DNA of 64,000 nucleotides from Halichoerus grypus (GCF_964656455.1 NC_135722.1:87167313-87231312), one strand, 5' to 3'. Shown: positions 43,836-56,004, numbered from the stretch's first letter. Numbers and translations are program-made. Notes: a model not told the origin generated them from the letters alone.

Positions 43836-44014
43836 CAAGAACCCCAGGGCTCACCTCCTTTATCCTCCCTTGGGTGGGAACCCACCTGGGGAACTCTGCA
43901 ACGGCTGGGAGTGGCTCAACCACGCAGGGTGCGGACTCCGTGAACTAACTGCTCAAAAGAGCAAAATGAGGACTCACTTGGAGTGCAGTACTCGTCAGCG
44001 ATTCAAAGCTTTCA

Positions 44015-44170
44015 TTTATTCTAACTCACTTAATTTTCACAATTACGTGAGGAGAGGAGGGGAGGTATTACTATCCCCATTTTGCAGATGAAGAACCCCA
44101 GGTTTAGGAAGGTTTACTGCCCTCTAAGTCCGTATCAGACCGCAGGACTTCTGATTCCTAACACTCTTTC
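44015..44170 (-). repeat. MIR fragment
   Basis: 'aactcacttaattttcaca', 'ggtattactatccccatttt', 'gcagatgaagaacccc' and 'cgcaggacttctgattcc' follow reverse MIR order. Confidence 0.78.
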
Positions 44171-44174
44171 CACA

Positions 44175-45470
44175 TTAACTCCATGAGCTCTCTCTCTTGC
44201 AGGGGGCTAGAAGGCAGGCACCGTTGAACTTAAGGACTTAGCGTCTAACCTGGTCTTTGTCCACCTGCCAGTGTCCCCTTCTCACTTGTCAGGACCCAGC
44301 AGACTGCCCCTCTTGCTCAGAGGCCTGGCATTGGAAGGGAATCCAAAGAAAGAGAACAGCCAGGGGGCTCATCCGTTGGTCTATTTCACTAAAGTCAGGC
44401 AGTGGTTAGGAGCGTAAAAAGGTTGGGGCTGATGCCATTCTCAACGAGGAAGTGTTTTCCTTCCTTAAATCCGTCTTCTCAGCAATTTCACTCTTGTCTC
44501 TCCGGGCTGAACGGGAGGGATTGACTGCAGCTGCACACAACCATGAGCGTAGAGACTGGGAACGGGAACAGGACACCTGCCAAATGGGGGGGATTTAAAG
44601 AATGAGTGGCAGCTCCCAGGAAGACTTGGCTCCCCATAACTCCAGTGGGGGCACATGCAGCCTCTTGGCTGCCCAGGGGATGGCCAGCGTTCTAGAAACG
44701 CCGCTCCTTATGGGAACTGTGATGGGCTCTATGGTCCAGGACTGGGGAGGGCCGACCCTGGCTGGAAAACCTGAGATAACTGACAGTCTGGCTTATCCCA
44801 TGTGGGATTACTCAGCCTGTAAAAGTCCTATTTATTTGTTAAGGGAGGGGCAGATCCATATCCCGTCTGTTGACACCTGGACCGCAAAGGAGAGGGAGCT
44901 GCGCCTCTTTGCCCCTCCCAATGCCCTGGATGCGGCACTCCCTGCCAAGCTGCTGTGGTTGCTGGGAAGAACACCTGGTGGGTGAGCGATGGGAGAGCCT
45001 CCCGCTGCCGGTTGCCACCTCTGCCAAGAGCCCACTGTCACTCAGCGGAGGCCCACGCAAGAAGCTTGAGAACGCTGTTCCAGACACGTCTTTTTTTTGT
45101 TTTTTTTTTTGTTTTTTTAGATACCTGTCCCAGAGTGGGCCTGACCTTGCCAGCGAGACCAGCTTCACCAGCTCTCCGAGAGCCTCCCTGAAATGTACCA
45201 CCATTTCTTTCCATGGCTGTGTTCATTTTCTCCAAGACCAAAGGAGTAGAAGATTAAGGAGGCTTTCCATCTTAGATTATAGGTCTGAGCAGTGCACACC
45301 ACCCCTTTACCTCTGGTTTCCTCATGCCATTTCCGTTCAGATAGCAGGAAAGTGCAGGGGAAGACTAGCTACTGTTTGAGGTGGTGATTCACTTAGTTTC
45401 AAGGTGCTGTCAAAGATCAGGTAATTATTTTTATTATTGTCAGAACTTTTGGCATTTAGAAAGAACAGAG
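44175..45470. other. Noncoding DNA; intron-like acceptor at 45120
   Basis: No recognised repeat. A T/G run at 45089-45120 ending '...ttttttag' resembles a strong 3' splice site, and two plus frames continue past it for 20-85 codons (to 45191 and 45379). A 127-codon frame at 44602-44985 has no recognisable domain. The T-run might equally be the tail of an antisense retrotransposon remnant, so no exon is called. Confidence 0.4.
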
Positions 45471-45600
45471 GGTCAATACTTAAGATATGCGGGCTCCAAC
45501 CCTCGCTCTGGCGTGAGCCAACTGTGTGACCTTGAGCATCGAGTTAGTCTTTCCGGATCTCCATTTTCTCACCAGGCAACAAAAGAAATTGGATGGATGC
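45470..45600 (+). repeat. MIR SINE
   Basis: 'gcgggctccaaccctcgctc', 'gccaactgtgtgaccttgag' and 'ggatctccattttctcacc' follow MIR order. Confidence 0.75.
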
Positions 45601-47035
45601 TCTCCCAGGGCTTCTTCCAACTCCAGTATTTTACGACTACACAACCACTAATCTCAATACTGATGTCCTTATTTACAAAGAGAATGCCCCTGGTATACCT
45701 CAGGTAGGATGCATGCTCTGAGTTTTCTGCTGTGCTGTTGGGTCTGTAAGGCTCCGCCTCCACATGGGTCCCGTTCCCTTAGTCTGCCACAGTTCCCATG
45801 CAAGAGGGCTCACCCCGTGGCCTCTGCTGTCCTCGGGAGCCCCTCAGAGTGTGCCATCCAATGGCCACAATAGGGCTGGGAGTTCTGGATCTCAATTCCC
45901 ACCTCAGGAACTGACTTGCTGGTTGGCTTCGGGCAAGACTTGGCTTCTCTGAGCCTTATCCACCCAATGGGATAAATAATCCACCCTGGGAAAGCACTTT
46001 GGGATGCTTCAGTGGAAGAAGCCAGAGGAGCATGAAGCAGCCTCATTGTGGAGGCTGAGTATCTAAATCCCAGAGCCTTTGAGAGCCAGTGGCCCTTTGC
46101 TAATGGATGGCACACTCAGCGGAACTTTGTTAATTTCCCCATTTGCACAGAACCAAGGCCTCCTGGCAGATGCTGGGTGACTTGTTCATGTGAATTGTGA
46201 GCATGGATCAAGACACCCTCTTTTTGGATTAGTTCTGAGCCTGGTTTTGAAGCATCTTACTGGGATAGTGAATGGCTTTGAAATGCATTTCAGTGAGCTC
46301 TTTATAACCTCACTCATCAGGCCTGGAGGAACTGTGCTTCCTTTCACCGACTCAGCTTGGCTGCCATGCAGGAGGCTGCTGAGTCATCCAGGCAAGGCCC
46401 GTTACCTGCCAAACATGGCTTTCCTGGACCCACCTTTCCGGTGTAATGAACCTACAGGATTAATCTGAGAGCTCCTCCCTTTTATCTTCATTTCCCCCCT
46501 TCCCATCCTCCCAGCTCCGCTCCCCCCTACCCAGCTTTTGCTTCCCAGGTGGGGGCTCCTAAGCCAAGAAGGGAGAGCAGTTAGCTCAGACTCCAAGACT
46601 TTATATGGTGAAATGATTTATCACTTCCAGGATAGGCACAGTATGGTTCATAATGTCTTACTGTAATCAGTCAATAAGGATGTTGCATCAAGGAACTATT
46701 TAAATATTCTTTAAGTCTCTGGAGATTAGTGCCAGATTCTTGATCTCACTGTGAATATTTACACAATGGATAACACTATATATAAATTAGTGAGACCACA
46801 TACAAATGTCTGATCATGTATTGCAAACTTGAGATGAATTCTAGAAGAATGCAATAGTAACCCACAACATCAACACCGTAAATAATAACATTAGGATGGA
46901 AATGCTTGACTCATGTTGGAGTTGATTGGAGCTGATTTTTTTTTCTCATAACAAGGCACATGGTTTCCCTTTAGAACCTCTTAAAAGCAACTCAGAAATA
47001 GATACCATTCTCCCCTTTACATCTTGGTAGTTTAG
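45601..47035. other. Noncoding DNA, no clear element
   Basis: A weak MIR-like piece lies at about 45850-46000. The AT-rich 46600-46900 part is repeat-free and single-copy by eye. No exon is supported. Confidence 0.45.
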
Positions 47036-47039
47036 AAAT

Positions 47040-47275
47040 ATATAGTGAGCTTTGGAGTCAGTCAGATTACATTATAATCCCTATTTTGCTGATTGTTAAT
47101 TGTGAACAAGTTACTTCTGTGAGTTTTAGCTTCCTTGACTATAAAATGGGAATCTAATACCTACCTCACAGGTAGGTGAAGTTCAATTTAACTATACATA
47201 TAAATGTAAATTGCCTGGTATGGTATCTGGCATAGAATAGACAATTAATAATAGCAATTAGTATAATTAGCACTA
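47040..47275 (+). repeat. MIR SINE
   Basis: Long match: 'gagctttggagtcagtcag', 'gtgaacaagttacttctg', 'gactataaaatgggaatc', 'taatacctacctcacagg', 'ggtatggtatctggcatag'. Confidence 0.82.
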
Positions 47276-47439
47276 CTAATATGGTAGTAGGGGAGGTGTA
47301 GTGACAGATGCAATAGATTTCCTGAGGGTGGGAGTGAGAGGAACTGACCTCTAGCCTTCTCTCCTTGCCCTAAATCCTGTCAGTAGATGGAAACAGGTTT
47401 GTTGATGACCCACATCATTGGTCTATATTGGGTTTGTGC

Positions 47440-47525
47440 CTTCATTTAATAGTTTTTTGAGTGCCCTGTAAGTTCCAAGCAACAAAATCTCTGCCCTCAT
47501 GGGGCTTATGTACTAGTGACTTTGG
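47440..47525 (-). repeat. L2-type LINE fragment
   Basis: 'ttgagtgccctgtaagttcc' and 'ctgccctcatggggcttatg' are the antisense L2 pattern. Confidence 0.6.
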
Positions 47526-48077
47526 GAGAAAAACCTCTGGATCACTCCAGATTTAATATAGTGCTTTCATATTTCCCATCTTTATTGCTTTCCATTACCA
47601 TCCCATACCGTCTCCAGCACAACCCGCTCCAGGTAAGAGTAAACCGACGCAGCTCAAACCCTCCATAGACACCCACCAGCCACTGGAGATTTTCTCCTTA
47701 TTGTTAGGAACTAGCCAGTTTTCCTTCTAAGGCTATTTTATTTTTTCTCAGAGTGGAAGGAATGTTTCCCTGATTAAGTAAGGTATGAATTCAGACCTCT
47801 TCCTAGTAGCTGGGACGGGAAGCAGACCGAGAATCACTGTGCCACTTTGGGCTGAAGTTGTCATATAATTCAATGCCTTGTTTTCCCCTTTTACACTGAG
47901 GGGTGGGAGAAGGAAAAGGTGCTCAGCAAAGAGGAAAAAGCTAGAAACCTCTGAGGTAGGTGGGAAGGAGGTCAGGGGACAGGGACAGAAACGTAGACCT
48001 GTAGAGCCTGGGATCCATTTGAAGTCTCCGCTCTCCTGGAAATAGATCATGAAGTAATTTAATAAAAAATCAACTGT

Positions 48078-48271
48078 AATCAACTGGGTGGCTCAGTCTG
48101 TTAAATGTCTGACTCTTGATTTTGGCTCAGGTCATGATCTCAGGGTCATGAGATCGAGTCCCATGTCAGGCTCTGAGCTCAGCAGGGAGTCTGCTGGAGA
48201 TTCTCTCCCTCTCCCTTTGCTCCTGCTTACATGCATGCTCTCTCTCTCTCTCTCAAATAAATAAGTCTTTT
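48078..48271 (+). mobile_element. Older CAN-SINE
   Basis: Plus-strand SINE with the 'gactcttgattttggctcag' head variant, a (CT)n middle and a 'caaataaataagtctt' end. The head begins inside the consensus ('actgggtggctcag'). The flanks AAAAAATCAACTGTA and AAAAAATTAATTGTA are a diverged 15-bp duplication, which confirms a single old insertion. Confidence 0.9.
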
Positions 48272-48289
48272 AAAAAATTAATTGTATTT

Positions 48290-49305
48290 TAAAAAACCTG
48301 TGTAGTTGCAGGTAATCATAGCCAGGTGTTTCTCTCTTCAGGTGTCAAGCATGAACGCTTGTCTGCTGGCTGTCGGTGTGAGGGTAGTGAAAGGGTTGTC
48401 CTGTCAAGGGTGGACAGTGACGAGATGACGATGACGCGAACTCGTTTGACTCCAATATGAACCCTTCACCTAGAACTCAACTCAACCCCAGGGATTTCTG
48501 ACCTGTCGAAGAAAGTTTGATGACTTTCCTTGCTTAATCAGGCCCTGCTAAGCTCCCTTGAGGCAAAACAAGGAAGAAGGGGAGGTGAATTTTGTGTCTT
48601 TCCGTGAGAATGTACAATTTCCAAAAGCAACAACCCCTCCTCCAAATAAATGTGTAACCAAAGATAAAAAGGTTCTCTGCTTTATAAAATGAATGCAAAA
48701 AATACCCTCCTGAGTGTCCTCTTCCAACAAAAATACTGACCCCTCCTTTACAGAAATTTGAGGATTTCCGTGGCCTAGCAGAGTAACAATATACACAGTA
48801 GTTTAAATATATCTGTTAAATCAAATTAGGTTTAACTGGTTCCCCCCATCTCCTTTCTTTGTTATCTGTCATTTATTTCCAATATGCAGGCCATGGGAGC
48901 TGCTAGACATTCAGAGAAGATCTGTCCCAATGCTCATAACATAGAAGCGCCTATTTCTCTGACTTGATACCCACAGGAACAGCAGAACAGGAAATGAACC
49001 CTTCACTGAGCACCAATAATTAAGGACTTAGCGAGCTCTTTATGTTTTACCAACCCTTAAGTCACAGTCTACGATTGGCACATTTTCTCTCAGATGATAA
49101 TTGCTGCTCTTCCCACAGGTAAGTTTTTCTAGCAAAAAAAAATGGTTCAATACGGATAATTTTAGTCAGGCCAAGAATACCTCAAGACCTTAACCCTCCT
49201 CATTCCAACGGACACTGCAAATTAGCTTCACTAGAACAAAAACGTCATTGTATGAAAATTAAGCTCATGACACCATCCTCCCCCCAATAGGCTGTCATAT
49301 ACAGA
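48290..49305. other. Noncoding DNA, no recognised element
   Basis: Single-copy, AT-leaning. The longest frame is 82 codons (minus strand) with no domain. Confidence 0.5.
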
Positions 49306-49309
49306 GGCA

Positions 49310-49530
49310 TTACTGCGTAGTGATTAAGGTCCTGGAGTCAGACAGAGAGAGGTATGGCTCCCTGCTTCAAAACAGTAACTCCCCATGGGACCTTGACCAA
49401 GTGACTTGGCTTTTCTACCCTGACTTCTACATAGGGCATTGTTAGACTTGTGTTGAATAAGACAACATCATGCAGTGTCTACATGATACATAGTGCTCAG
49501 TCATTTAAAGGAAAGTTATTTTGATGGTCA
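49310..49530 (+). repeat. MIR SINE
   Basis: 'tgcgtagtgattaaggtcc', 'ctggagtcagacagagaga', 'gggaccttgaccaagtgac' and 'cagtgtctacatgatacat' follow MIR from head to tail, although the centre is degraded. Confidence 0.8.
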
Positions 49531-49644
49531 TGATTACAGTGAACACTTATATGAGCAGCCAAGTTATATTTACAGAGCAACAGGGATTCACACAGCTACA
49601 CTTGAAGAATTTCTGCTGTAGGGAGAGATAAAAATACTAGCTCC

Positions 49645-49928
49645 CATCACAAAAGACCCCATATTGTACATTTCCATTTATATTAACTGTCCAGAACAGA
49701 CAAATCCATACCCAATCCCTGATTGCCCAGGGCTGGGTAGTGTGTTATGGGGGATTATGGGGAGTGACCACTAATGGACACAGGGTTTCTTTCTAGAGTG
49801 ATAAAAATGTTCCAAAATTGATTGTGGGTGGTTGCACAACGCTGAATATACTAAAAACCACTGAACTGTAGACATTAAGTGGGTGAATTGTATGGGATGT
49901 GAATGATATCTCAATAAAGCTGCTCTAA
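49645..49928 (+). mobile_element. Old LINE-1 3' UTR end
   Basis: 'catattgtacatttccattt', 'agaacagacaaatccatac', 'gtttctttctagagtgat', 'gaactgtagacattaagtgg' and 'gatatctcaataaagctg' are the order seen in L1MB/MC-type 3' ends. Confidence 0.85.
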
Positions 49929-50366
49929 AAATATATTAGCTCCCATTGTTGTTCAGTTAATCCTTATAATAGCCCATGGTTTTTAGTTCCCCAGAGTCAA
50001 GAAAAAGGAGATTAAGATAGGGTAAGCAACATCTGGTCTGTATAATTAGCAGGTGATGGGCCTAGGATTTCCTCCTTACTGATTGACTGATGGGATCTTA
50101 GGTTCCCAGAATTGGATTAATTGTAATCATTGGTTCATTATCCCCATTTGTCCCTTGAAGGCCATCTTTTATTTTACCTTATTTTATGTATGTATGCACT
50201 CTAAATAATATAATAAACACTTCTCGACCCACTGCCCAAACCAAGGCTAGAATATTACCAATAACTTACAGTTCCTATATGGTTCTTTCTTTCCTACTCC
50301 CTATCTCCATCCCAGAGATAGGCACTACCCTGAATATTGGGCTTAGCATTTCCTTGCCTCTTTTAT

Positions 50367-50571
50367 TTTTTTATTTTTATTTTTATTTTTTTTAAGATTT
50401 TATTTATTTGTCAGAGAGAGAGAGAGAGAGAGCACAAGCAGAGGGAGCGGCAGAGGGAGAAGCAGGCTCCCCGCGGAGCCGGGAGCCCGATGCGGGACTC
50501 GATCCCAGGACCCTGGGATCATGACCTGAGCTGAAGGCAGACGCTTAACGACTGAACCACCCAGGTGTCCC
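50367..50571 (-). mobile_element. CAN-SINE nested in the tail of another SINE
   Basis: A full antisense SINE ('aagattttatttatttgtcag' to 'cacccaggtgtccc'). Its flanks 'cctcttttattttttt' and 'tctcttttattttttt' suggest insertion into the T-rich (tail) side of the SINE at 50585-50755. Confidence 0.9.
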
Positions 50572-50584
50572 ATCTCTTTTATTT

Positions 50585-50755
50585 TTTTAAAGATTTATTT
50601 ATTTATTTGTCAGACACAGAGAGAGAGAGCACAAGCAGGGGGAGCGGCAGGCAGAGGGGGAAGCAGGCTCCCTGCTGAACAAGGAGCCTGATGCGGGACT
50701 CGATCCCGGGACCGAAGGCAGAGGCTTAACTGACTGAGCCACGCAGGCGTCGTCC
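50585..50755 (-). mobile_element. CAN-SINE, antisense, host of a nested SINE
   Basis: Antisense SINE from 'taaagatttatttatttat' to 'gccacgcaggcgtc', missing part of the 'catgacctgag' block. The outer duplication TCCTTGCCTCTTTTA lies at 50351-50365 and 50757-50771, so this was the first of the two insertions. Confidence 0.9.
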
Positions 50756-51971
50756 CTCCTTGCCTCTTTTAAAAAGTTCCTCCCCCCCCCCCAGCAATAT
50801 GGGTGCCTAAATGGTATATTATTCAGCTTGGCTTAGTTTCATTTTAATTTTGAATGGTTTTCAAACTTTATAACAAGTCTGTCATGTTGTATGTGGTCTC
50901 CTGGGACTTCAACATGATGCTATTTAGATTCGTCCATGTGAAAGAGTCCCCCTGCAGCTCTTTTGTTTTCATGCTGCAGAACATTCCATTTTTTAAAGCA
51001 TACAATTTATTTACGCACTCTCCTTCCAAGGAGTATTTAGTTGTTTCCAGTTTTTTTGCTATTTTGATAAATTTGACTGTGATAATTTTTTGTATATGTG
51101 TCTCTTGGTATACACGTGCTGAATTTTCTCTTGGGTGTATGTTTACAGAAATTGGATATATACATAATAGATGCGTTGGGTATGCAAGCATCCAACTTTA
51201 CAAGATAACGCTAAATGGTTTTCCAATTTCCCACCAGCAATGAATGTGACACCCTGTTCATATCTAACATTAGGTATCATTAGACTTCTTAGATTTGTCA
51301 ATCAAATGTGTGTACACTGGCATTTCATGGAGATGAAATGTGATCCGTCTCTTCCTGATGATTGGTGAGGTGAACATCTCTTTATAGATTTATGTGTTCC
51401 TTGAAAAAAAATATGAAACTCAATTTTTACTTAAAACTTAAAGCAAACCCAAAATGTTCCTTTATTTTCATCTCGTTTAAGTCCTCCACAGACACAGGCC
51501 GCATTACCTGGTTCCAGATATGTTTCTTGCTTTGTGAAATCCTTCTGTATAGTTATTGCCCATTTTTAAATTGAGTTGAGTTTTTCCTTGTTTGTAGGAG
51601 TGCTTTACATATTTTTGAAACTAATCATTTATTAGCTATACATATTTCCAGTATTGCCTTCAAGTTTGTTTGGAGACTTTGTTTTAATGCAGTCATATTT
51701 ATGTGTCTTTTCTTTTATAATTAGCAAAGCTTGTGTCCAGATTAAGAGATCGGTACCTATCCCAAGGTCATAAAGACATTCACCTATGCGTGTCTTCTGA
51801 AAGTTTTCCAATTCGGCTTTGATGTTTGTATTCTTAATCCATTTGGTATTGATTCATAATGGTGTGAGACAGCAATCCATCTCCAATTATTTCCAAGTAA
51901 AAAAGCCACCTTTTTCTTGTGAAGGGAGGATTTAAACCCAGATCTATCCAACTTGAAAGGCTGTGCTTTTA

Positions 51972-52156
51972 AGATTTATTTATTTATTTATTTGAGAGAG
52001 AGAGAGGGAGAAGGAGAACACCCAGAGGGAGAGGGAGAAGCAGGCTCCCCACTGAGCAGGGAGAAGCAGTCCTCAACGTGGGACTCAATCCCAGGACCCT
52101 GAGATCATGACCTGAGCCGAAGCAGATGCTTAACCAACTGGGCCACCCAGGTGCCC
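51972..52156 (-). mobile_element. CAN-SINE, antisense
   Basis: 'agatttatttatttatttatt' to 'ggccacccaggtgccc', with an internal extra 'gagaagcagtcctcaacg' variant. The 11-bp duplication CTGTGCTTTTA (51961-51971 and 52164-52174) is perfect. Confidence 0.94.
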
Positions 52157-52484
52157 AAAAAGCCTGTGCTTTTAATTATTATTGTTCCTTGCTGTTGTAA
52201 GGAAATGGTAGCACGTCATTAGACTGTTCAATAAACACATGCTAGAAACTGCGAGAAAAGAGGAATATGGCACAGTTTCTACCCTCAGTCTCCTGCTCAT
52301 TATCAGGAGCCGAGGGCTACATTGGGTCCTTCTTTACAAATGATTTCTCCCCCGGCTAAGTTTCATGAACCCATATTCCGGTTCCTCTTTTGGCATTGGC
52401 AGTTCCACAGAGGGGTTTCCATGGTAAGCTCTGGGTTCCACTTCTTTATTTCTTGTTCCCTTCATTTCCTGGTGGTGATAGTGA

Positions 52485-52600
52485 CATTGTGAAGAGCGTA
52501 GGCTCAGAGCCAGACAGACCTGGTATTAAGGCTCTGTTCTACCACACGGCAACTTCGGGGAGATTAAACCCTTTCGGTGTTGCTCTATGTCCCCACTCAA
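52485..52600 (+). repeat. MIR fragment
   Basis: 'gagcgtaggctcagagcc', 'agacagacctggtattaag' and 'tctgttctaccacacgg' match the MIR head. The rest is lost. Confidence 0.6.
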
Positions 52601-53890
52601 AACACAAGTCCTCAGTAGAGAAGGGACCGAGCTCACTCTTCGCTCCTCTGGTCGAAGCTGGGCTGCAGGAGACGGTGGTGGCCAGCCCCACCAGGACCAC
52701 AAGCACTGGGGAAGGGTGGCTCCCCGAAGAGCTGACAAAATGGTAAAGGTCCATCAGAGCCTCCTAGGATGATACTGTCCTGTCTTGTCTTTTTCCCTCT
52801 ACTTGGTCTGAGGATCTTGTCCCTTCAGCGGGCCTGTGAGCTCCCGGGGGGCAGCCGTGGTACCTCAGTTTCTTCCAGAGATTTCACACACAGCGCTGTG
52901 TACACAGCAAAACCTTAATCGGTGATGTTTGAATGACTGAGTGAGAGAAAGAGTCCCTGTTCTCAGGGTCTTGTACTTAAGAGCGAGCCTTTTGGTTTTG
53001 TTTGAATTTGGTTTCCCAGTAAAAACAAAAACAAAAACACAAAAGCCAGCCGTCCAAACAGAGAGGAGAGAAAGGCCTTTCTCCACATGCTTTCCCAGGT
53101 GCCTAGAGCTGGCTTTGACGAAGCTTGGGTGTGACAGGCAAACTCCCACTCGGGCCCTAATTGATCACCAGCACCTGGCGGGGATGTTTACCGCTTGCAC
53201 CTCTTATCCTTTGGCCGGGAGGGTTCTCTAGTTCAGCAAGCACAGCAGGAGTAAGAGAGAACAACACACAGCACCACCTTTAACTCCACAGCCGATACAA
53301 CTCTATATATAGCCTCATAATTCATCAACAAGTGATGAGGTATAGAAGTCTCCCTGGGTCCTGTTGCTGCCCAGGGCACTTTGCACTGTCACCGCGTACA
53401 TTTTTCGTCCAAGCTAAATAGAGCACTGGGTGGGGTGCTGTTTCTTGCACTATTTACAGGCCCCTGGGATTCTTCCTTATCCCAAAGGACTGAAGGGAAC
53501 AGGCTGACCTCAGCATTCCTGTGGTGAGGTCATAGGTGTTAGTAGGATTGCCTGAGTCTGGGAGACCGCACACAAGGCCACTGGGTTTTAAAGATGGGGC
53601 TGGGGTTAGAGAGAATGAGAGGCAGGAAGGGGCAATTTGTTTCAACAAATTCTAAAAGTCATTGAAAAATTTTTTGGTAAGGTTCCAATTATATTTCTCC
53701 ACAGAGCACATTTTTATAGTATTCCAAGTGTCAGAAAGAGGCAACAAATGAAAACAATCGGGTGACATCTAAAGTCAAAAATCAGCCCAAATTGATCTTA
53801 ATTATTAAACTTCCTCAGGCTAACGAGTTTGAATGGTCTGCATGCTAGAATCTAACTCAACTTTCCTCTGTCTTACATAGAAAAGTCCAG
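52600..53890. other. Noncoding DNA with an L2 tail and an MEF2-like site
   Basis: An L2-like tail lies at about 52780-52950. At 53303-53312 the palindrome CTATATATAG fits the MEF2 consensus YTA(A/T)4TAR exactly, in repeat-free sequence. No exon was recognised. Confidence 0.4.
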
Positions 53891-54080
53891 AACTTGACAG
53901 TAGGGCAACTGGGCTTACATCCCAGATGCACCACCTGCTAGTTATGTGGTCCTGGGCCAGGAGCTTAACCTGTCGGTGCCTGACTGTGGTCATCTATAAA
54001 ATGGGGACAACCAGGCCTGGCTCTCTCAAAGGTTTGTGTAGAGATTCAAAAGGAATTAATGTGAATAAGCACTCCCTGAG
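53890..54080 (+). repeat. MIR SINE
   Basis: 'gggcttacatcccagatgc', 'cacctgctagttatgtgg', 'ccaggagcttaacctgtcgg' and 'catctataaaatggggac' follow MIR order closely. Confidence 0.82.
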
Positions 54081-54575
54081 AAACAGGGATTACACTGGAC
54101 CCTCGGACCTCACGGTGGGGTCCAGATGGCTCCAATGCACACCATCATCCACGTCTCTTCTCTTCCACCCTTTAGTTTTACTCCTTCCTCAAATGTCCTG
54201 CTCATCACTTCTCACCATGTATGTCTCTTCCAGATTCCTTTTTTTTCCCCCATTCTAGACCTTGATTAGGATTTCCCAAGGTATTTCATGGACTGCTAGC
54301 CCCCAAATGGCTCACAACCAAAGGGGATTCTAAGGACAAATCAGTTTGAGAAATAATGAACCTCCTTTTAGATACATAATATAACCTCCTTTAGAAAGTC
54401 ACAATTCTCGTTAGGGCTTTGAGAAGTCTTGCAGGAAGGAAGCTTGTCTAGCTTTGCTGCCTAATTAGTTAGTAATTTCTTAATTAGCTTGACCACAAAG
54501 CCATTTTTCAAATACTGCCTATTAACAACGTGCTTCCCCACAAATACAGCTTGGGAAACGTCCTGGATGATGCTG
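54080..54575. other. Noncoding DNA, no recognised element
   Basis: Single-copy stretch. A C/T run at 54238-54255 followed by 'ctag' resembles an acceptor but has no supported exon after it. Confidence 0.45.
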
Positions 54576-54577
54576 AT

Positions 54578-54860
54578 ACTATAATGACAATGCCCATTGA
54601 TCGAATGCTTGCTACATGTCAGGCTCCGTGGTAGTTGTTTATAAATATTTAACTCCCAAACACCCCAATGAGATGGGTGCCTTACATATAACTACAAAGT
54701 GAGACTCACTAAAACACCAACCTGCCTACCTCTGTTTTACAAATAAGAAAAATGAGACTCAAGGAAGAAGGTATCTTAGCAAAGTCGTAGAGCTAGGAAG
54801 TAGTGGAGTCAGACATGACCTAGGCCTTGTACCTCGGTCTGTCTAACTTTAAAGGCCCTG
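54578..54860 (-). repeat. MIR SINE
   Basis: 'cgaatgcttgctacatgtc', 'ggctccgtggtagttgttt', 'aagaaaaatgagactcaagg' and 'gagctaggaagtagtggag' give a long reverse MIR match with a small internal insertion. Confidence 0.82.
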
Positions 54861-56000
54861 GCTAATCACTGCACAGGTGGGCCTGACCTGATGTAGGGCC
54901 TTTGGACCGGGGAGGCTGCTGAGGCATGGCCTCTGATCTAGAGTCCATGTGATGGAAGATGGATTTGGGTCAGTGGGCAGCCAACCCAGTGGATGGCCCA
55001 TAGCAGTCCCGGAACCCATCAAATGGGACAGCCACAGCCTCTCACTGGACAGATAGGAAACCTCGACTCAGGAGATGGAGGGGCTTTGACCAGTGTGGGT
55101 TGGCCAAGACGGCCGCCATGTTGAAGCCCGGAGAGTTCCAGAACCTGTCCTTGCGACAAAGGGTCTATCGCCACCCTCCTCTCTCTGGGGCTGTCCCCCG
55201 GCATTCAGGTATTCAAAGCTGCTTAGGTTGCCTGGCTGCTTCTCACTAATTGAAACCTCAGGGTGCTGTTGTGGTGCTGGTTGCTATAAACACTTTGCCA
55301 ATTTGCATAAGTATGTGACATTATAAAAGTGCCTCAAAGATCTTATCCTCATCGCTGGCATGCGGCCCAAATGAAAAGCCAGGTAGAAAGACAATGTGTG
55401 TGTTATTAAAAAAAAAGCGGGGGGGGGGGGGGGGGATGTTTTCTTGTTTTTGTTCCCTGTGCAGAAGGGCAAGAAATGGAAATCCAGAGGCAGTGCCTGT
55501 AACTTGCTTTGTTTTGTTTTGAAATTGTTTGAGAGGTATTTTTCTTATACCTCCTAAGCTGCCTGTCAAATTTGAAAAGCCAGAATGGGACTGTTAAGAT
55601 TATATAAATGGATTTATGTTTTGGAACACCACGTTCTTCGCAGGGCAGAAAAGAACTTCAGAGATCACCGGGTCCAGCCGTGTCATTTCACAGATGTGGA
55701 ACTGAGGGCCTGGGGCCTGGACCAGATCGTCCCCGGGCAGCTGCCCGTGGAGCCTGCACCCCTGACCTCCAGCCCAGGGCTCCCTCGCCTTGCCAAAACA
55801 CTCCAGAGTCAACCGAATGGCTCATCCTTGTTTCCAACAGAATGAAGCTCGATTCGATGTAACAAGACAAAATCCTTCCCAAGCTTCAGAGCCTAGACTT
55901 AGCGGGTCCCCCCCTCCCTCGTTCCCAAAGACCTCTGTGACCTCTCCTGCTGACAGTACTAGCCAATCCTGAGGCACCAGTTCCGAGCTGGGAAGGTGCT
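54861..56000. other. Noncoding DNA, including a poly-G run
   Basis: A G17 homopolymer lies at 55419-55435 directly after an A9GC run. A MIR-like piece is at about 55660-55760 ('tttcacagatgtggaactg'). Frames of 60-86 codons overlap in all phases at 55585-55972, so none is credible. Confidence 0.45.
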
Positions 56001-56004
56001 GTGT

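Larger units (their letters stand above)
50165..51935 (-). mobile_element. Old LINE-1 (3' UTR into ORF2 C-terminus), split by two SINEs
   Basis: On the minus strand the L1 runs from ORF2 C-terminal sequence (near 51930, antisense) into the 3' UTR near 50200. Recognisable plus-strand phrases are 'agattcgtccatgtg', 'gaacattccatttttt', 'ttgtttccagtttttttgc' and 'gtttgtaggagtgctttac'. The SINE pair at 50367-50755 interrupts it. The 129-codon plus frame at 50854-51243 is antisense L1 3' UTR and not a gene. Confidence 0.82.

Noticed and set aside
45089..45380. Exon after a strong acceptor-like T-run
   Set aside because: The T-run with 'ttttag' looks like an acceptor, but two frames continue, neither has a domain, no donor was placed, and the run may be a retrotransposon tail.
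52390..52746. 118-codon plus-strand frame
   Set aside because: Part of it translates a MIR fossil, and opposite-strand frames overlap it.
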